Shown: in pieces, positions 15,600 through 18,428 of the stretch
Layout: every line of letters begins with the position of its first letter
Numbering within the stretch: the first letter of the stretch is position 1
Source of the DNA: Sterolibacterium sp964437515
GTDB lineage: Bacteria; Pseudomonadota; Gammaproteobacteria; Burkholderiales; Rhodocyclaceae
Reading direction: 5' to 3'
Length of the DNA stretch: 18,428 nt
Assembly: GCA_964437515.1 (NCBI GenBank)
Contig: CAYTHB010000054.1
Coordinates: forward strand, 1-18,428
Notes under the pieces: model-generated
Databases searched by the model: none
The model's input: the letters and a program-made list of their open reading frames with translations, nothing else
What the model was told of the DNA's origin: nothing
Program-made: the position numbers and the translations under genes

Positions 15600-15600
15600 G

Positions 15601-15631
15601 TTGTCCTGATTAACTCGGCGGAAGCGATAAT
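15601..15631 (+). promoter_or_regulatory. Weak candidate promoter for the lipid A acyltransferase operon
   Basis: TTGTCC (15601-15606) and GATAAT (15626-15631) are present with a 19-base spacer, longer than ideal. They lie about 80 bases before the first acyltransferase gene and directly back-to-back with the metK promoter candidate. Confidence 0.3.
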
Positions 15632-15711
15632 GCTATCCTCTTTTACCCTCGCTGGTCAAACACGGGGGCGTTGTTCTTCTCACTCGGCCTCATGCTTCAA
15701 GCGCACGACCC

Positions 15712-16563
15712 ATGTCTGTTCTGTTTCGCTTCCTCTCTCATTTTCCGCTCGCCGTGCTGCACAATCTCGGTGCGCTGCTGGGTTGGCTGACGTATCTGTT
15801 GTCGCCCACCTATCGTCGTCATCTGCGCGAAAACACCGCACAGGCAGGAGCGTGGGCCGTGGCAGCGCGAGGTGCTGCGGTTGCCGAAACAGGCAAGGGC
15901 TTGCTGGAATTGCCTTTTCTCTGGCTGCGCCCCCATGCCGAAGTGGTGGCGCAGGTGGTGCAAACAAGTGGCTGGGAACATGTCGAGGTGGCTTGGCAGG
16001 CCGGGCACGGTATTCTGTTCCTGACGCCGCATTTGGGCTGTTTCGAAATTACTGCGCAACATTACGCTGCGTTCAAGCCGGTAACGGTGTTGTATCGCCC
16101 CCCAAAACAATCCTGGCTACAGCCTTTCATCGAGTCCGGACGCGGTGCGCATATCAAACTGGCCTCGGCGGATCTGGGCGGGGTACGCAAATTGATGAAG
16201 GCACTGAAAAAAGGCGAAGCGGTAGGCATCCTGCCGGATCAGGTACCGGGACGGGGTGAGGGCATCTGGGCGCCTTTCTTTGGTAAACCGGCCTATACCA
16301 TGACACTGGCTGCGCGACTGGCAGAGCATGGCGCGACGGTGTTGTTGATTTACGCGGAACGTCTGCCGTATGGCGCGGGCTATCATGTGCATGTGTCGCC
16401 GCTGGATGAGCCCGTGGCGACCTCGTTGGAGGCGCGAGTGATGCAGTTCAATGGCGCGCTAGAGCGCATGATTGCGGCCTGTCCTGGGCAGTATCTGTGG
16501 GGCTACAACCGCTACAAGGCTACTGCCGACAGCCTTTCACCGCCGCCGAAAGATCTCACATGA
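15712..16563 (+). CDS. LpxL/HtrB-family lysophospholipid (lipid A) acyltransferase
   Basis: This 283-residue protein belongs to the family that adds secondary acyl chains to lipid A at the inner membrane. It shows an N-terminal hydrophobic segment (about 12-30), the catalytic HX4E motif HLGCFE (His107, Glu112), VLYRPPKQ (126-133), DQVPGRGEGIWAPFFGKPA (176-194) and a C-terminal YLWGYNRYK (261-269). Length is slightly below E. coli LpxL (306). No clear ribosome site is seen before ATG 15712. The next gene, a paralogue, starts on its stop codon, so the pair is translationally coupled. It is the first gene of the unit diverging from metK. Which acyl position and chain length it uses cannot be told. 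Confidence 0.9.
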   Translation: MSVLFRFLSHFPLAVLHNLGALLGWLTYLLSPTYRRHLRENTAQAGAWAVAARGAAVAETGKGLLELPFLWLRPHAEVVAQVVQTSGWEHVEVAWQAGHGILFLTPHLGCFEITAQHYAAFKPVTVLYRPPKQSWLQPFIESGRGAHIKLASADLGGVRKLMKALKKGEAVGILPDQVPGRGEGIWAPFFGKPAYTMTLAARLAEHGATVLLIYAERLPYGAGYHVHVSPLDEPVATSLEARVMQFNGALERMIAACPGQYLWGYNRYKATADSLSPPPKDLT

Positions 16564-17444
16564 TGACGCGTTTCGCCCTCGTTCTGATGTGGCTGCTGCA
16601 TTTTTTGCCGTTGTCGATCCTGGCGCGGCTAGGCTCGGGCTTGGGTGCCTTGCTGTATCTGCTTGGCCGTGAGCGTCGCCATGTCACATTGACTAATCTT
16701 CGTCTATGTTTTCCGCAGAAAACTGAAGTAGAGCGACTCATTCTGGCCAAAAAACACTTTGCTGTTTTTGGTCGCAGTTTTATTGAACGCGGATTGCTCT
16801 GGTGGGCTTCATCGGCACGCTTGCGCCGCCTTGTTCATATCGAAGGCTTGCATCATATCGATGAACATATTGGTCGCCCGATCATCTTGCTGGTTCCGCA
16901 TTTCGTCGGGCTGGATATGGGCTGGACGCGCCTGACGCTGGAGCGTGACATGGTGAGCATTTACGCCAATCAAAAAAACCTGTTGTTCAACGCAGCGCTT
17001 TACAAGGGGCGCACACGCTTTGGGGACTCCCGTCTCTTGTCGCGTCAGGAAGGCACACGTCCTGCACTGCGCGCCATGCGTGCCGGGCTTCCGTTTTATT
17101 ACTTACCCGATATGGATTACGGTGAGCGAGACACCATTTTCGTTCCGTTCTTCGGCGTTCCAGCAGCAACCATTACCGGCCTTGCACGCCTTGCCCGTCT
17201 GGGTGATGCCGTTGTGATTCCGGTCATTACGCACATGAAAGACGGCGCGCAGGGGTATGTCGTCGAGATCGGCCAAGCTTGGTCGGATTTTCCCGGCAAG
17301 AATATCGAAGATGACACGCGACGCATGAATGCCTACATTGAGCAGGAAGTGCTGAAACAGCCGGAACAATACTTCTGGCTGCATAAACGTTTCAAAACAC
17401 GTCCACCGGGAACCCCGAGTCCCTACGAAAAGAAACGCGATTGA
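16560..17444 (+). CDS. Second LpxL/LpxM-family lipid A acyltransferase
   Basis: This 294-residue paralogue has an N-terminal membrane segment (about 8-36), the catalytic motif HFVGLD (His114, Asp119), IYANQKN (134-140), a DMDYGERDTIFVPFFGVPAA acceptor-side segment and a C-terminal YFWLHKRFKTRP. Here the acidic catalytic residue is Asp rather than Glu, as in LpxM-type enzymes, so the two tandem genes may add two different secondary chains. ATG 16560 is chosen because it overlaps the preceding stop (ATGA), giving coupling; an ATG at 16563 is also possible, and a start at 16497 would overlap the first gene by 67 bases. It acts at the cytoplasmic face of the inner membrane. dapF follows after 79 bases. 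Confidence 0.9.
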   Translation: MMTRFALVLMWLLHFLPLSILARLGSGLGALLYLLGRERRHVTLTNLRLCFPQKTEVERLILAKKHFAVFGRSFIERGLLWWASSARLRRLVHIEGLHHIDEHIGRPIILLVPHFVGLDMGWTRLTLERDMVSIYANQKNLLFNAALYKGRTRFGDSRLLSRQEGTRPALRAMRAGLPFYYLPDMDYGERDTIFVPFFGVPAATITGLARLARLGDAVVIPVITHMKDGAQGYVVEIGQAWSDFPGKNIEDDTRRMNAYIEQEVLKQPEQYFWLHKRFKTRPPGTPSPYEKKRD

Positions 17445-17523
17445 CGTTCAATTTCACGGAACGCCGGGCATCGTTCAGGGTAGCATCTCCTTTCATACTG
17501 GATATCCCTCTTTCCCTGATTTC

Positions 17524-18378
17524 ATGAAACTACGTTTCAGCAAAATGCACGGTCTGGGCAACGATTTTGTAGTGATCGATGCCGTGCGACAAAAGGTGGC
17601 ATTGACACCGGAACAGGTGCGATTTCTGGCCGATCGTCACTTTGGTGTCGGCTGCGATCAACTCCTGGTGGTCGAACATCCTTCACAGGTAGGTGTTGAT
17701 TTTCGCTACCGTATCTTCAATGCTGATGGCGGTGAGGTTGAACAATGCGGTAACGGCGCACGTTGTTTCGTGCGTTTCGTGCATGAGCAGGGGCTCACCG
17801 ATAAACACGAGATTCGTGTCGAAACCTGTGCCGGTATCATCACATTGCGAATGGAATCGAATGGTGAGGTCAGCGTCGATATGGGCGCGCCCCGATTTTT
17901 GCCCGATGAAATTCCTTACAACAGCCCGCTGGGACAAGACAGCATCGACCCCTTGCAACCCTTGCAGGTGGGTGACCATACCTTTGAAATTACCGCTATT
18001 TCAATGGGCAACCCTCATGCCGTTCAGGTCGTTGCCGATGTGGCAAGTGCGCCTGTGGAGCGTGACGGTCCCTTGATCGAATCGCATCCGCGCTTTCCAC
18101 GACGCGTCAATGCTGGCTTCATGCAGATTATCGATCGACATGCCATTCATTTACGCGTTTATGAACGAGGGGCGGGTGAAACACTGGCCTGTGGAACCGG
18201 TGCTTGTGCAGCCGTGGTGGCTGGAATTCGTCGGGGACTGCTCGATACCCCTGTGCGCGTCAACACTCGTGGCGGTGTTCTTTCCATTGCATGGGAAGGG
18301 GGCAGCACTCATGTCATCATGACCGGCCCTGCGGTGACGGTGTTTAATGGCGAAATTGAAATTTCAGAACCCATCTAA
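17524..18378 (+). CDS. dapF: Diaminopimelate epimerase
   Basis: This 284-residue enzyme converts LL- to meso-diaminopimelate for lysine and peptidoglycan synthesis. Both catalytic cysteines are present: Cys75 in GGEVEQCGNGARC and Cys223 in ETLACGTGAC. The N-terminal KMHGLGNDFVVID and the central GNPHAV motif are typical. Length is as usual (274 in E. coli). No purine-rich ribosome site is evident before ATG 17524, and no convincing promoter was found in the 79-base gap after the acyltransferase gene, so it may be cotranscribed with it. The 50 bases after its stop, up to the window end, show no start that stays open. Confidence 0.97.
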   Translation: MKLRFSKMHGLGNDFVVIDAVRQKVALTPEQVRFLADRHFGVGCDQLLVVEHPSQVGVDFRYRIFNADGGEVEQCGNGARCFVRFVHEQGLTDKHEIRVETCAGIITLRMESNGEVSVDMGAPRFLPDEIPYNSPLGQDSIDPLQPLQVGDHTFEITAISMGNPHAVQVVADVASAPVERDGPLIESHPRFPRRVNAGFMQIIDRHAIHLRVYERGAGETLACGTGACAAVVAGIRRGLLDTPVRVNTRGGVLSIAWEGGSTHVIMTGPAVTVFNGEIEISEPI

Positions 18379-18428
18379 CGATCATGGTAGCCGGCTCCAC
18401 CCACAGAGGATGAAATAATCGTTACCCG

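Noticed and set aside
15354..16259. A 301-codon plus-strand frame spanning the metK start and the first acyltransferase.
   Set aside because: It crosses a divergent promoter region and two firmly identified genes in other frames, and it has no family features.
1..18428. CRISPR arrays, tRNA or rRNA genes, insertion sequences or integrases.
   Set aside because: No regularly spaced repeats, no tRNA-like cloverleaf and no transposase or integrase motifs were seen on either strand.
18379..18428. Possible start of another gene after dapF.
   Set aside because: The ATGs in these 50 bases (near 18385 and 18410) run into stops at once, so nothing can be called.

Overview
The window looks like chromosome from a Gram-negative bacterium, most likely a betaproteobacterium. 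The evidence is two LpxL/HtrB-type lipid A acyltransferases, an O-antigen-type ABC exporter, and metK diverging from a tandem acyltransferase pair followed by dapF, an arrangement I know from Betaproteobacteria. The genus cannot be fixed from the sequence alone.

Layout: (1) 1-1213 is an accessory edge. It has an A/T- and G/T-rich leader, an orphan ParD-like antitoxin whose downstream partner appears lost, and a complete RHH antitoxin / ParE-type toxin pair with an operator-like repeat array. (2) 1255-3384 holds a full-length ModE-type molybdate regulator with no transporter genes beside it, and a thiolase that ends in a strong intrinsic terminator. (3) 3470-13302 (+) is a compact surface-polysaccharide locus: ABC permease (Wzm-like), ATPase with a C-terminal Wzt-type domain, a methyltransferase-GNAT fusion, a 1553-residue multidomain protein (PIG-L/LmbE deacetylase, GT2, coiled coil, RgpF-like domain, HAD domain, COG5610-like tail) and an integral-membrane acyltransferase 3. 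(4) On the minus strand a further GT2 (14282-13299) lies 16 bp downstream of metK (15465-14299), so the sugar locus abuts a core metabolic gene. (5) 15712-18378 (+) holds two overlapping lipid A-type acyltransferases and dapF.

How it may work together: the exporter pair, three predicted glycosyltransferase modules (two in the giant protein, one on the minus strand), and the deacetylase, methyl/acyl-transfer and O-acylation functions fit an ABC-dependent O-antigen or capsule pathway in which a chain is built and modified in the cytoplasm and then exported. The accessory C-terminal domain of the ATPase suggests recognition of a modified chain end. No nucleotide-sugar synthesis, initiating transferase or ligase gene is visible, so those must lie elsewhere.

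The most notable signal is a run of eight G (9284-9291) in the giant gene, exactly in the linker between its N-terminal half (deacetylase + GT2 + coiled coil) and its C-terminal half (RgpF + HAD + tail). A one-base slip in either direction would truncate the protein there, so this is a candidate phase-variation switch. Two tiny ORFs sit at the two ends of the same gene and may couple its translation to its neighbours.
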